Of a DNA stretch of 17,214 nt, positions 5,392 through 13,118 are shown piece after piece; the first letter of the stretch is position 1; each line of letters opens with the position of its first letter. Where the stretch lies: the NCBI GenBank assembly GCA_937922955.1, contig CALAKO010000141.1, positions 1 through 17,214 on the forward strand, written 5' to 3'. The notes under the pieces were generated by a model. It had not been told where the DNA came from and did no database searches. It saw only the letters and a list, made by a program, of their open reading frames with translations. Source of the stretch: an uncultured Peptococcaceae bacterium (GTDB taxonomy: Bacteria; Bacillota; Peptococcia; Peptococcales; Peptococcaceae). The position numbers and the translations under genes are program-made.

Positions 5392-7563
5392 CTATTGAAT
5401 GCTCTGCACTGGCAGCTCTGCACCCTTGCGGATGTAGAAATTACCAATGTAAGCGGTGTCGTTATCGGCTGTCAGAGGACCGTCGCTCAATACCAGAATA
5501 ACATCTTCCTCTGCCTCAACACCATGATTGAACACTTGGTGGCTGTCTACAATGTCTCCTGCAAGATACGCGTTGATAAAGTCGTCAACGGTGAGCGTCC
5601 CCAAACAGTTCTTCCATTCAGCAATATCATCCGGACGATACAGTGCTCCTTCATAATTGTTCAACATGTCCTGCATCTGTTCGGTTTCATCGTCAAGGAA
5701 GCCTTCCTCACGCCATTGCGCCAACAACGCAGCGGTTGCCGCATCCCCTTCATAAAGCGTCAGACTGTGGCCCCAGTCGATGATGTTGGATCCATATTCA
5801 TTCTTGGTCAACACACTGTAATTGATGCTGCCAATGACACGCGTTTGATACACGTCAGACTTTCGATTTGCCAAATCGGTTTGCACCGCTTTCAACAGTT
5901 CTTCCGCTCTCTTCGCACTATCCTTTTCATTTTTAATCAGGGAAGAACCGCTTTGCTGCCCTCTGTTGCTTGGATCTTCAAGAAGATACACAGCGTAGCC
6001 GCCCACGTAATCAGCCAACGCTGGTGAATAGCTCATTTCTACGATATCACTGATGTCCGCTTCAAGGAGACTTGCCCAAGCCGCCTGTGTCACCTTATTG
6101 TCGTTCATGAGTGGTGTCATGATGGTCTTCGCATCGTCTTCCAAAAGTGTGTAATTGCGCGTATTCTGGCCAAAAGCCGTATCATAGGTCAACGTCAATG
6201 TCGTTAAACTTGGAATTTCTTCCTCATCATTTTGCACCACAAAATTCTTTTCTTGGGCTTGTTTCGCCGCTGTCATGACTTTTTTCACCACATCCGGATC
6301 TGTTGCATAGGCACTTTTTACGTTGCTCGGGGTGTAGCCTTCGCTGTCAAAAATCATGACTGCTCCCTTAACACTCGAGGCCTCCGGCAAGCGCTCATCC
6401 AAACTGAAGAAACCGCTTTGAAAACCAAGAGATACCGCTAAAGCAAGCACGAGCCCAACAACCGCACTGACATAGTGGCGGCGGACACCATCAACATCCA
6501 TGCTGTAAATCATTTCAGCAATCATATGCACCACAATCGCCGCCAGAATCGCCCCAATAACAAGCCCAATAATGCTTTCAGCAATCATTTCTCTAAAGAA
6601 GATGCCGCACAGCACACTGCCCAGGAAAACATAGAGCACTTTGATGCAACTGCCCACATATGGGAAAAGCAAGGTATCTCCAGCTTTGTCCACGGCTCGA
6701 CGCTGATAGAGCATGTACGTTGCAGCAAAAAGAGCCACAATCAAAACGATGTAAATCACTGTTGTCGTAAGCGGCCACACCAGCTGAGATGGTGCAAAAT
6801 TGCCAGCATTCTCAGAACTTACCAGCGCCGGATTTAAGGCATTCAGCTGTGTGGTCACATTAAGGTTCGCGCCCATAAACCCAGTGAGGATGTTGAACCG
6901 TGTTAAATGTTCCAGAAATCCCACCTGACCAATGGTACGACTAAAAGAGCCAACCACCGCCATCATTACTGCCCCAAGCAGGGCCACACTGACATGGAAC
7001 ACGGCGGTCATCAAGACTTGGCCAACAGTATTTGCCGTCAACTGACCCGCAAACAACGTAACGGCCAAAGACAACAGGAACACCAACATGATGTAGCAAA
7101 AATGAAGGCCAGCTGCCATGGTCAGATTAACAGCCAATTCATTGCTAATGGACGGCACGGTCACCCAAACCACCACAACATCAACCATGGTAACCACAAT
7201 TAAGTACAACACTTGGATCAATAACAAGGATAGAATGCGTGCACTCAACAATCCCTGACGAGTGATCGGCAAGCTATGGTAAAAGTTCGACTGCTTTGGC
7301 ACATTCTGATAGCGAGTGACATAGAGTCCGCCAGCAATCCCCAGCGCCAACGCCAAATAATAAAACGCAGTGAAATAGCCAATGAAATAGTTGGCCAGCA
7401 GCGTCAGGTTGTTGTATCTGGTATAGCTGGTCATTTGCAAAAGCATCCAAGCCGGCCCTGCCGCCAGATAAATCACACCTAGAAGCATCACAAAGCTGCG
7501 CATCTTATGAAGCTGATCGCGCACATTCTTACCAAGGTTATTGTAGGATTTCGTCGATGTCAT
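5392..7563 (-). CDS. ABC-2 type permease with large C-terminal extracytoplasmic domain (Ytr-like operon)
   Basis: A 723-residue permease. About nine hydrophobic segments fill the first ~380 residues, with the conserved helix-2/3 region NVPKQSNFYHSLPITRQGLLSAR cut here to its middle PKQSNFYHSLPITR. The remaining ~340 residues after the last helix (ending near SLGFQSGFF) are hydrophilic and should lie outside the membrane; this region resembles the DUF6449-type tail of clostridial Ytr permeases. The ATG at 7563 has GGAGG nine bases upstream and overlaps the ATPase gene by 26 bases, so translation is coupled; an in-frame TTG at 7569 is less likely. With the ATPase and GntR protein it forms a transporter of the YtrA-regulated type, linked in Bacillus to cell-wall-active antibiotics. 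Confidence 0.88.
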   Translation of the reverse strand: MTSTKSYNNLGKNVRDQLHKMRSFVMLLGVIYLAAGPAWMLLQMTSYTRYNNLTLLANYFIGYFTAFYYLALALGIAGGLYVTRYQNVPKQSNFYHSLPITRQGLLSARILSLLLIQVLYLIVVTMVDVVVVWVTVPSISNELAVNLTMAAGLHFCYIMLVFLLSLAVTLFAGQLTANTVGQVLMTAVFHVSVALLGAVMMAVVGSFSRTIGQVGFLEHLTRFNILTGFMGANLNVTTQLNALNPALVSSENAGNFAPSQLVWPLTTTVIYIVLIVALFAATYMLYQRRAVDKAGDTLLFPYVGSCIKVLYVFLGSVLCGIFFREMIAESIIGLVIGAILAAIVVHMIAEMIYSMDVDGVRRHYVSAVVGLVLALAVSLGFQSGFFSLDERLPEASSVKGAVMIFDSEGYTPSNVKSAYATDPDVVKKVMTAAKQAQEKNFVVQNDEEEIPSLTTLTLTYDTAFGQNTRNYTLLEDDAKTIMTPLMNDNKVTQAAWASLLEADISDIVEMSYSPALADYVGGYAVYLLEDPSNRGQQSGSSLIKNEKDSAKRAEELLKAVQTDLANRKSDVYQTRVIGSINYSVLTKNEYGSNIIDWGHSLTLYEGDAATAALLAQWREEGFLDDETEQMQDMLNNYEGALYRPDDIAEWKNCLGTLTVDDFINAYLAGDIVDSHQVFNHGVEAEEDVILVLSDGPLTADNDTAYIGNFYIRKGAELPVQSIQ

Positions 7564-8437
7564 AGCCAAGCACCTCCATTTCCGTGATAAAGATTTCTTC
7601 CAAGGTCAGTGGCAGCATTTCCGCGTAAAGCGGCGCCATAGCATGGACTTTCGCTTCAATCTCTTCCTGTTTGCCGCGCACAATCATTGAAATCATGCGT
7701 CCACGCTGCTCAAAGGTAATTGGCGCAAGCGCCGAGAAATCTTCACGCCGACGCACCATCTTGAACGCCGTCTGCAATTTGAAAATGTCACTTTCCAAAT
7801 CGTCCAGCGAACGCTGGAACACCAGTTTGCCCTGATGCAGCAGGCCAATGTAATCACAGATGTCTTCCAACTCACGCAAGTTGTGGCTGGCAATGACCAC
7901 CGTGGTGCCCACATCTAAAACGAGCTCGGAAAAAATGTTTTTCACAGCACGTCGTTTCACTGGGTCCAATCCGTCAAAGGTTTCATCGCACAAAAGCACC
8001 GATGGTTTTGCCGCCAAGCCAAGAATGATGTGCGCCTGTCGCAGCATCCCTTTCGAAAAAGTTTTAAAGGGCGCCTTAGCATCCAGGCCAAAACGTTCTG
8101 CCATATCCAGTGCCAGTTTCTTATCGTAATTGGGATAAATGTTCGTGTACCACTGAGCCATCTGTGCAATGGAGCTGTGCCGATCGGTGTATTGATCATC
8201 GGAGATGTAAAACAAATGCTCCTTGGTCGCTGGCTGTTCAAAAACTGGCGCCCCGTCAATGCACACAGTGCCTTTGTTTGGACGGTAAATGCCAGCAATC
8301 ATACGCAGCAGGGTGGACTTGCCGCTGCCGTTGGAGCCAACCAGGCCATAAATGCAACCGGATGGAATTTCAGTGTCCACACCGCGCACCCCAAAGCGCT
8401 TGTCAAAGCGTTTGGAAACATTATCAATTGTAATCAT
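7538..8437 (-). CDS. ABC transporter ATP-binding protein (Ytr-like)
   Basis: A 299-residue ATPase. Walker A is GSNGSGKS at 34-41 (K40); the Q-loop glutamine is probably Q82 (ISDDQY). The signature is FSKGM at 127-131 in place of LSGGQ, as is usual in this ABC-2 subgroup. Walker B is SVLLCDE with D151 and catalytic E152, followed by the D-loop GLD; the switch histidine is H185 in ASHN. The C-terminal ~80 residues are a domain beyond the ATPase core. The ATG overlaps the stop of the repressor gene as ATGA, and the 3' end overlaps the permease start. It powers the downstream permease. Confidence 0.95.
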   Translation of the reverse strand: MITIDNVSKRFDKRFGVRGVDTEIPSGCIYGLVGSNGSGKSTLLRMIAGIYRPNKGTVCIDGAPVFEQPATKEHLFYISDDQYTDRHSSIAQMAQWYTNIYPNYDKKLALDMAERFGLDAKAPFKTFSKGMLRQAHIILGLAAKPSVLLCDETFDGLDPVKRRAVKNIFSELVLDVGTTVVIASHNLRELEDICDYIGLLHQGKLVFQRSLDDLESDIFKLQTAFKMVRRREDFSALAPITFEQRGRMISMIVRGKQEEIEAKVHAMAPLYAEMLPLTLEEIFITEMEVLGYDIDEILQ

Positions 8438-8823
8438 AGCGTCTCTCCTCCTTCTTTCTGCATTTGAAAGCGCATGGTCACTCGCGCCAAAATATCGTCA
8501 AGCGATACATAAAGGTCCACCAAATTGTCCACAGCCTGATCCAGCTGCGCGAATGCGTGCGGCAGCCGCTGATTTTTCAGCTCACTGCCATCCACAGCAA
8601 CGAAACTGCCGCGGCCAGGCCGGGAATAAATAATCCCCCGTTCTTCCAACAAGCCATAGGCTTTTTGAATGGTGTTGGGATTCACTGCCAAATCTTTCGC
8701 CACAGAGCGCACACTCGGCAGCTGCTCGTCTTTGAGGAGCGCACCACTGATGATGAGCGTCTCCACATTCTCGAGAATCTGCTCATAAATCGGCTGCGCG
8801 CTTCGCTGATTAATTCGGAACAT
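8434..8823 (-). CDS. GntR family repressor, YtrA subfamily
   Basis: A 129-residue regulator, the usual length of the YtrA subgroup, which has a short C-terminal dimerisation region and no large effector domain. The winged helix-turn-helix spans about residues 8-78: PIYEQILENVE, then LPSVRSVAKDLAVNPNTIQK with the recognition helix, then the wing RPGRGSFV. The start ATG at 8823 follows AAGGAGGA; the frame is open further upstream but crosses the operator and -10. It is first in the operon and very probably represses it through the palindrome at 8855-8875. Confidence 0.93.
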   Translation of the reverse strand: MFRINQRSAQPIYEQILENVETLIISGALLKDEQLPSVRSVAKDLAVNPNTIQKAYGLLEERGIIYSRPGRGSFVAVDGSELKNQRLPHAFAQLDQAVDNLVDLYVSLDDILARVTMRFQMQKEGGETL

Positions 8824-8854
8824 GCGATGTCCTCCTTCCTCCACGCTGTATGTG

Positions 8855-8875
8855 TGTACTATCATATCTAGTACA
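8855..8875. promoter_or_regulatory. Operator of the YtrA-type repressor
   Basis: TGTACTA (8855-8861) and TAGTACA (8869-8875) are perfect 7-bp arms with a 7-bp spacer. The site covers the predicted transcription start (about 8872) just downstream of the -10. GTAC-centred half-sites fit what is known of YtrA-like proteins. Confidence 0.78.
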
Positions 8876-8878
8876 GTT

Positions 8879-8908
8879 ATTATACATGACACAGATTTCC
8901 TTCGTCAA
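8879..8908 (-). promoter_or_regulatory. Promoter of the YtrA-type operon
   Basis: Minus-strand TTGACG (8908-8903) and TATAAT (8884-8879) are 18 bp apart. Confidence 0.75.
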
Positions 8909-8949
8909 GCTTTTTTGCCGCAAAAATAATCGCTACTGATTCTGTACAT

Positions 8950-8994
8950 AAAAAATGCAGGAAAACAGCCGACTTCAATCAGCTCTTTTCCTGC
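8950..8994 (-). terminator. Second terminator after the Dabb gene
   Basis: Stem GCAGGAAAA/TTTTCCTGC (8957-8965 with 8986-8994), 20-base loop with a further AGC/GCT pairing, followed on the minus strand by ATTTTTTA. Confidence 0.7.
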
Positions 8995-8998
8995 AAAT

Positions 8999-9025
8999 AA
9001 AAAAACAGAGGCTCCTCGGCCTCTG
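8999..9025 (-). terminator. First terminator after the Dabb gene
   Basis: Stem CAGAGGC/GCCTCTG (9006-9012 with 9019-9025), 6-base loop, then TTTTTTT on the minus strand. Confidence 0.85.
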
Positions 9026-9076
9026 CAAAAAACATCTTATGAAACGCCACATGCCAAACGGTGCTGCATCGCCCGC

Positions 9077-9364
9077 TCAGTTGTGGTCAAAGGTGACCTG
9101 CAGCTCAACGATGTCCTGATACCGCTCCTGAAGTTCTTTGTGCTCTGGACTTTCCAGATACGTTTTCAGATCTTCAAGGCTGCGCATCTCGACAGTGATC
9201 ATCAAATCCATATTGCCTTCCCGCCCAACAATGTTGCGGTATACCTGTGGATTGACAATGCCTTCGTGCTGCTTTTCAAGCTGCTCGAATTTGTCGGCGA
9301 AAACATCAATGATGCTTTCCGTCAGCGCATTTTCTTTGAACCTTAATAATAAATAATGGACCAT
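9077..9364 (-). CDS. Dabb family protein (stress-responsive alpha/beta barrel domain)
   Basis: A 95-residue single-domain protein of the dimeric alpha/beta barrel (Dabb) fold. The typical pattern is visible: first strand VHYLLLRFKENA, a helix, a second strand region, MDLMITVEMRSLEDLKTYLESPEHKE in the middle (key part SLEDLKTYLESPEHKE), and a final strand VELQVTFDHN. Length matches the family. Its ATG follows AAGGAGGGAG. It has its own promoter and tandem terminators, so it is monocistronic. Such proteins in other organisms are stress-induced or small-molecule binding; no function can be assigned here. Confidence 0.87.
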   Translation of the reverse strand: MVHYLLLRFKENALTESIIDVFADKFEQLEKQHEGIVNPQVYRNIVGREGNMDLMITVEMRSLEDLKTYLESPEHKELQERYQDIVELQVTFDHN

Positions 9365-9393
9365 CGGGATCTCCCTCCTTTAGGCTCGTGGTT

Positions 9394-9423
9394 ATTATAA
9401 CATATGTAACAAAATAGTTGCAA
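9394..9423 (-). promoter_or_regulatory. Promoter of the Dabb gene
   Basis: Minus-strand TTGCAA (9423-9418), 18-bp spacer, and TATAAT (9399-9394) with an extended TGT before it. Confidence 0.65.
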
Positions 9424-9475
9424 ACATTCTCTGCCGTTTTGTGAAATTATTCTCGGTTTTGTCCCCCAAGCGCGC

Positions 9476-9520
9476 ACAAAAAAACACCGTCTGCGTGGCC
9501 CGATCCCCTCAGACGGTGTT
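9476..9520 (-). terminator. Terminator of the small membrane protein gene
   Basis: An 11-bp perfect stem AACACCGTCTG and complement (9483-9493 with 9510-9520), followed on the minus strand by a run of seven T. Confidence 0.88.
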
Positions 9521-9531
9521 GAATGCTTATG

Positions 9532-9831
9532 TTATGATTGCGGCTTTTTGCCGAAGCCTTCGCGTTCTTCTTTTTCCGCGTTGAGGCGCTCCACTTCTTT
9601 CGGCATCAGGATGGCGCCGCCATTCTTGAAAAATTCTGCGCGTTCCTCGTCGGTCATGTTCTCCAAGCGCCGCTGGCGTTCAAAATAGCGTAGAAAATAC
9701 ACGCCCATCCCCACAAAGATGACCGCAAAAACAAAGGCAAGCAAACTGCGACCACTCACAGCAACCATCATCATAATAATCGCCATGACAAAGTCAATGA
9801 TGGCGGTCACAAGGTTGATTGTTTTCTTCAA
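9532..9831 (-). CDS. Small two-helix membrane protein, unknown function
   Basis: A 99-residue protein starting MKKTINLVTAI. Two hydrophobic helices (about 4-23 and 29-47) are followed by a charged cytoplasmic tail with the segment MTDEERAEFFKNGGAILMP. I do not recognise the family. The start is uncertain: the TTG at 9831 has a GGGTGGAG ribosome site directly upstream, whereas the in-frame ATG at 9879 (115 residues) has no ribosome site and would leave only an 8-base leader. The gene is divergent from apeA with overlapping promoters and ends in its own terminator. Confidence 0.72.
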   Translation of the reverse strand: MKKTINLVTAIIDFVMAIIMMMVAVSGRSLLAFVFAVIFVGMGVYFLRYFERQRRLENMTDEERAEFFKNGGAILMPKEVERLNAEKEEREGFGKKPQS

Positions 9832-9883
9832 GATTCTCCACCCTTCCTCAGCTGTTTGAGACCTGTCATCGGATCCCATTTCG

Positions 9884-9892
9884 TGCTATACT
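9884..9892 (+). promoter_or_regulatory. Extended -10 for apeA
   Basis: TGCTATACT on the plus strand, about 80 bases before the apeA start. No good -35 is seen at the usual distance, as is common with an extended -10. Confidence 0.5.
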
Positions 9893-9893
9893 G

Positions 9894-9902
9894 ATTGTAC
9901 CA
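9894..9902 (-). promoter_or_regulatory. Extended -10 for the small membrane protein gene
   Basis: TGGTACAAT on the minus strand, one base from the plus-strand -10 of apeA. Start expected near 9887. Confidence 0.5.
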
Positions 9903-9971
9903 TGTTCCACCAATAATTGCCAGCACATCCGGCACTCGCCGATGGCTGGCCTTACGAAAGGAGATTCTACT

Positions 9972-11369
9972 ATGGAATTTGAATACACCTGCCCAAGCCT
10001 CTGGAAAGGGCTTGCAGACAACGAACGCGACGCGCTCTTTGCCTACAATGAACGCTACAAAGCTTTTCTCGACGCTGGTAAGACCGAGCGCGAATGCGCT
10101 GCAGAAATGACTCGCCAGGCATTGGCTGCCGGCTTTGTGCCACTGGACGACGTGCTCGCCAGCGGACAAATGCCTGCTCCTGGTACGAAAATCTGCTACA
10201 ACCATAAGAACAAAGCCGTCGTGCTTTTTGTCATCGGTAACAAACCTCTGGAACAGGGCATGCACATTGTTGGCGCCCACATCGACGCTCCACGCCTGGA
10301 TCTCAAAGCACATCCGCTTTACGAGGACAGCGAACTGGCGCTGCTCAAAACCCACTACTACGGCGGCATCAAAAAATACCAATGGACCTGCCTGCCGCTG
10401 GCACTGCACGGCCTCGCCTACACCGCCGATGGCACCCCCGTCAACCTGCGCCTTGGCGACGAACCTGGCGATCCCGTGCTCTACATCACCGACATTCTGC
10501 CACACCTCGGCAAACGCCAGAACGACATGAAACTGGCTGAAGCCATCACCGGTGAACAGCTCAACGCCATCATCGGCCACATTCCAACAGACGATGACGA
10601 CGAAAAAGAACCGATCAAGGCTGCCATCCTGCGCGCCCTCAATGAAAAATACGGCCTCATCGAAGAAGATCTGCTGCTCGCTGAGCTCGAACTCGTACCT
10701 GCACAGAATGCCGTTGACGTTGGCCTCGACCGCGGGCTCATCGCAGCTCATGGCCACGACGACCGCTCCTGCGCCTACGCCGCTTTTGAAGCGCTGCTCG
10801 GCGTAGAACAGCCAGAAACCACCGCTGTGGGCCTCTTCGTCGACAAAGAAGAAATTGGTTCCGTCGGCAACACGTCCATGAGCGCCCGCTACTTTGAAAA
10901 CATCCTCGCTGAACTCTTCGCCCTCGCCGGCAAAGACACCGAACTCAGCGTGCGCCGTGCTCTGGCTGGCAGCTACGTGCTCTCTGCCGACGTCACCGCA
11001 GCTCTGGATCCAACCTTCCCAGACGTTATGGACCGCCGCAACACCGCCTTCCTCGGCAAAGGCGTTGCCCTTTGCAAATACACTGGTGCCCGTGGTAAGA
11101 GCGGCTCCAACGACGCCAACGCCGAATTTCTCGCTAAACTCCGCAGTGCCTTCAGTGCCGCCGGTGTGCCATGGCAGACCGGTGAACTTGGACGCGTCGA
11201 CGAAGGCGGCGGCGGCACCATCGCCTACATTCTCGCCGAACGCGGGGCCGAAGTCGTCGACTGCGGCGTGCCAATGCTCTCCATGCACGCACCAATCGAA
11301 CTCGCCAGCAAAGCCGACCTCTACTTCACCATGCGCGCCTACCGTGCCTTCTTCGACGCCACGCTGTAA
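9972..11369 (+). CDS. apeA: M18 family zinc aminopeptidase
   Basis: A 465-residue cytoplasmic metalloaminopeptidase that removes N-terminal residues from peptides; the length matches the clostridial 'M18 aminopeptidase 1' group. Likely two-zinc ligands are H103 (GAHIDAPR), D264 (GHDDRSCA), E294 beside the catalytic base E293 (DKEEIGS), D340 (LSADV) and H439 (SMHAPIE). HYYGGIKKYQW at about 128-138 is also typical of the group. The ATG at 9972 lies eight bases after AAAGGAGA. The gene is unusually rich in C-ending codons (GGC, GCC, GAC, CTC), which suggests high expression and also produces a long antisense open frame. It is monocistronic with its own terminator. Confidence 0.95.
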   Translation: MEFEYTCPSLWKGLADNERDALFAYNERYKAFLDAGKTERECAAEMTRQALAAGFVPLDDVLASGQMPAPGTKICYNHKNKAVVLFVIGNKPLEQGMHIVGAHIDAPRLDLKAHPLYEDSELALLKTHYYGGIKKYQWTCLPLALHGLAYTADGTPVNLRLGDEPGDPVLYITDILPHLGKRQNDMKLAEAITGEQLNAIIGHIPTDDDDEKEPIKAAILRALNEKYGLIEEDLLLAELELVPAQNAVDVGLDRGLIAAHGHDDRSCAYAAFEALLGVEQPETTAVGLFVDKEEIGSVGNTSMSARYFENILAELFALAGKDTELSVRRALAGSYVLSADVTAALDPTFPDVMDRRNTAFLGKGVALCKYTGARGKSGSNDANAEFLAKLRSAFSAAGVPWQTGELGRVDEGGGGTIAYILAERGAEVVDCGVPMLSMHAPIELASKADLYFTMRAYRAFFDATL

Positions 11370-11377
11370 GCACTACG

Positions 11378-11402
11378 CGCACCCAAACGGGTGCGTTTTT
11401 TA
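11378..11402 (+). terminator. Terminator of apeA
   Basis: Stem CGCACCC/GGGTGCG (11378-11384 with 11389-11395), loop AAAC, then TTTTTTA. Confidence 0.9.
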
Positions 11403-11413
11403 TTTATACACAC

Positions 11414-11459
11414 AAAAACAGCAAGGACCTTTCTGGCGACAGGTGCCTTGCTGTTTTTT
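11414..11459. terminator. Bidirectional terminator between apeA and the HD gene
   Basis: A 13-base arm AAAAACAGCAAGG (11414-11426) pairs with CCTTGCTGTTTTT (11446-11458). Both strands end in T-runs, so it serves the convergent HD gene and backs up the apeA terminator. Confidence 0.82.
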
Positions 11460-12114
11460 AGATAACGCGTTCTTTGTTAATGACCAGTGCAAATTCACAG
11501 CCGAGCTGTTCGGCGGCTTTGCGACAGAGAATCATGCGCTCGAGGAAGATTTCGAAGTAATCCATGACCGAGCAGACGGATTTATCGAGCTTGAGCGACG
11601 CCTGAATGAGATGCTTGTCAACCTTGACCACGCTTTGCTTAACGGCGAAATTGACACGGTCATGCTTGTCAAACGATGCCACGTCTTTGTTGCGTACACG
11701 AGTCTGGCGCACGTCGGTTTTGTCGGCAATAATGAGCGCCGCAGTGACAGCGTCGACGGGATAGGCGTTTGGTTCGTCGTGGTTGCCGATGGCAGTGATC
11801 ACCGCTGCGACGTCCTCCGGCTTCATGCCCATGTGGTCGAGGATGCGCATCGCCATGAGGGCGCCAGTCTGAGCGTGATCGTGACGGTTGACCACATTGC
11901 CGATGTCATGCATGTAACCGGCGATGCGGGCAATATCGATGTCGTGTTTTGGATAATCGAGGTCTTTGAGAATTTTTCCAGCCACCGAAGCCACATGAGT
12001 CACATGCGCAAAACTGTGTTCGGTAAAGCCCATGCCCATAAGTGTGCGATCGGCCTTTTCAATATACACGCGAATCGTTTCGTCGTTCTTGATGTCTTCA
12101 AATTTGATTTTCAA
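11458..12114 (-). CDS. HD-domain phosphohydrolase
   Basis: A 218-residue protein of the HD metal-dependent phosphohydrolase superfamily. Metal-binding residues in order are H37 (FAHVTHV), the HD pair H69-D70 (GYMHDIGNV), further histidines H78/H80 and H112 (IGNHDEP), and D131 (IADKTDVRQ). The AHVTHV and MHDIG spacing is that of stand-alone HD enzymes; substrate (nucleotide or other phosphoester) unknown. The gene seems to start with TTG at 12114, with GGAGG 11 bases before it; no ATG exists nearby in frame. It has its own promoter. The C-terminal ~60 residues are helical and not recognised. Confidence 0.88.
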   Translation of the reverse strand: MKIKFEDIKNDETIRVYIEKADRTLMGMGFTEHSFAHVTHVASVAGKILKDLDYPKHDIDIARIAGYMHDIGNVVNRHDHAQTGALMAMRILDHMGMKPEDVAAVITAIGNHDEPNAYPVDAVTAALIIADKTDVRQTRVRNKDVASFDKHDRVNFAVKQSVVKVDKHLIQASLKLDKSVCSVMDYFEIFLERMILCRKAAEQLGCEFALVINKERVI

Positions 12115-12151
12115 TGTTTATTGTTCCTCCCTTCTTTTTAACACTTTAGAC

Positions 12152-12160
12152 ATCTTAGCA
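12152..12160 (-). promoter_or_regulatory. Extended -10 for the HD gene
   Basis: Minus-strand TGCTAAGAT, about 40 bases before the start codon. No clear -35. Confidence 0.4.
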
Positions 12161-12232
12161 CAGAATTGTTGAGTTTCTTACGGGAATTAGATGAAGTTTT
12201 TGTAAAGTTTCACTGATGCACAAAAAACGCCC

Positions 12233-12898
12233 TCACACACCTTTGTGAACAATTGCCTGAGCCGGGCAATTCAAATAGCAGTTGCCGCATTCGTCGCAAC
12301 GGGAGGAATCAATATAATAGCGGCCATCCTTTTCATATGGAGCCTGGAACGTACACACCGACGCGCATTTTCCGCAACCAATGCAGGCATCTGTGATGGT
12401 CAGTCCGGCAGGAATCACAGGAAACCCGCCAAAGGCAAAACGCTCCCGCTCGAGTTTGTGATCGCGTTTTTTTCGATCAAAATCGTAATCGTAAATTTCG
12501 CCTTTCGCACGATCCATCACAAAAAACACCATCGCCGGATAGCGTTCCTGGTCCTCAATGCCATAATTAAAGATCGGATTGTTTTTAGCCTTAATGTCTT
12601 CGAGCGCCACCTCATGCACATCGCCAGTCAAGCGGATAAAATAGCCATCATCCATGTCCAAGCTCCCTTCACTGTTTAGGGTAATGGCCGGATCTGCCGC
12701 CAGTGCGCAGACAGAAACCTTTCCAGTTTCTTTCAGCTGTTTATAAAAAGGCTTTGTGTTCATCGTCATAAAATAGAGCCCATCCTCATCGTAGGCAATA
12801 AAATGGGCGATACGTGTTTCCGGATAATCGCCATCAATTGTCGCAAACGTGCAGCTCCCGATTTTATCAAAGCGCTCATAAATCTCTTGAATTGTCAT
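12233..12898 (-). CDS. PNPOx-like flavin domain fused to 2[4Fe-4S] ferredoxin
   Basis: A 221-residue cytoplasmic protein. Residues 1 to about 150 are a split-barrel flavin-binding domain of the pyridoxamine-phosphate-oxidase type (FATIDGDYPETRIAHF, then LYFMTMNTKPFYKQL, then VSVCALA). The C-terminal part holds two [4Fe-4S] motifs: C172, C175, C178, C182 (CIGCGKCASVC) and C201, C204, C207, C211 (CDECGNCYLNCP). The fusion brings electrons from the clusters to a bound flavin, so it is probably an anaerobic reductase; the substrate is unknown. The start at 12898 is preferred because the ATG nine bases upstream overlaps the ribosome site AAAGGATGG. A promoter lies just upstream. Confidence 0.9.
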   Translation of the reverse strand: MTIQEIYERFDKIGSCTFATIDGDYPETRIAHFIAYDEDGLYFMTMNTKPFYKQLKETGKVSVCALAADPAITLNSEGSLDMDDGYFIRLTGDVHEVALEDIKAKNNPIFNYGIEDQERYPAMVFFVMDRAKGEIYDYDFDRKKRDHKLERERFAFGGFPVIPAGLTITDACIGCGKCASVCTFQAPYEKDGRYYIDSSRCDECGNCYLNCPAQAIVHKGV

Positions 12899-12942
12899 AC
12901 AAACCATCCTTTCTTTTGTCGCGTTCGCTTCTCCATGCAACT

Positions 12943-12971
12943 ATCATATCGACTCGTGCAAATACTGTAAA
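12943..12971 (-). promoter_or_regulatory. Promoter of the PNPOx-ferredoxin gene
   Basis: Minus-strand TTTACA (12971-12966), 17-bp spacer, TATGAT (12948-12943). Confidence 0.6.
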
Positions 12972-13035
12972 GTACGCACTTATTGGTGTCCTAGTTTCTT
13001 CGAGGAAACCATCGTCAGCCATCTCGGATAAATGG

Positions 13036-13074
13036 CAAAAAAAATAAAGCCGAGGATGGAACACTCGGCTTTAT
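13036..13074 (-). terminator. Terminator of the ferredoxin-flavoprotein-transporter operon
   Basis: An 11-bp stem ATAAAGCCGAG/CTCGGCTTTAT (13044-13054 with 13064-13074), 9-base loop, then a run of eight T on the minus strand. A second small hairpin (13080-13086 with 13093-13099) lies just before it without a U-tail. Confidence 0.9.
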
Positions 13075-13118
13075 GCGTCAGAACCTATGCACAGGTTCTG
13101 GTTTGACTCGGTTTCACC

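Noticed and set aside
9828..11288. A 486-codon open frame on the minus strand opposite apeA
   Set aside because: It is an artefact of the C-ending codons of apeA. It has no ribosome site at a sensible start, its Gly/Val/Phe-rich composition is that of an antisense frame, and apeA is a clear family member.
10894..12141. A 415-codon plus-strand frame crossing the apeA end and the HD gene
   Set aside because: It crosses two strong terminators and is antisense to the HD-domain gene, whose motifs are unambiguous.
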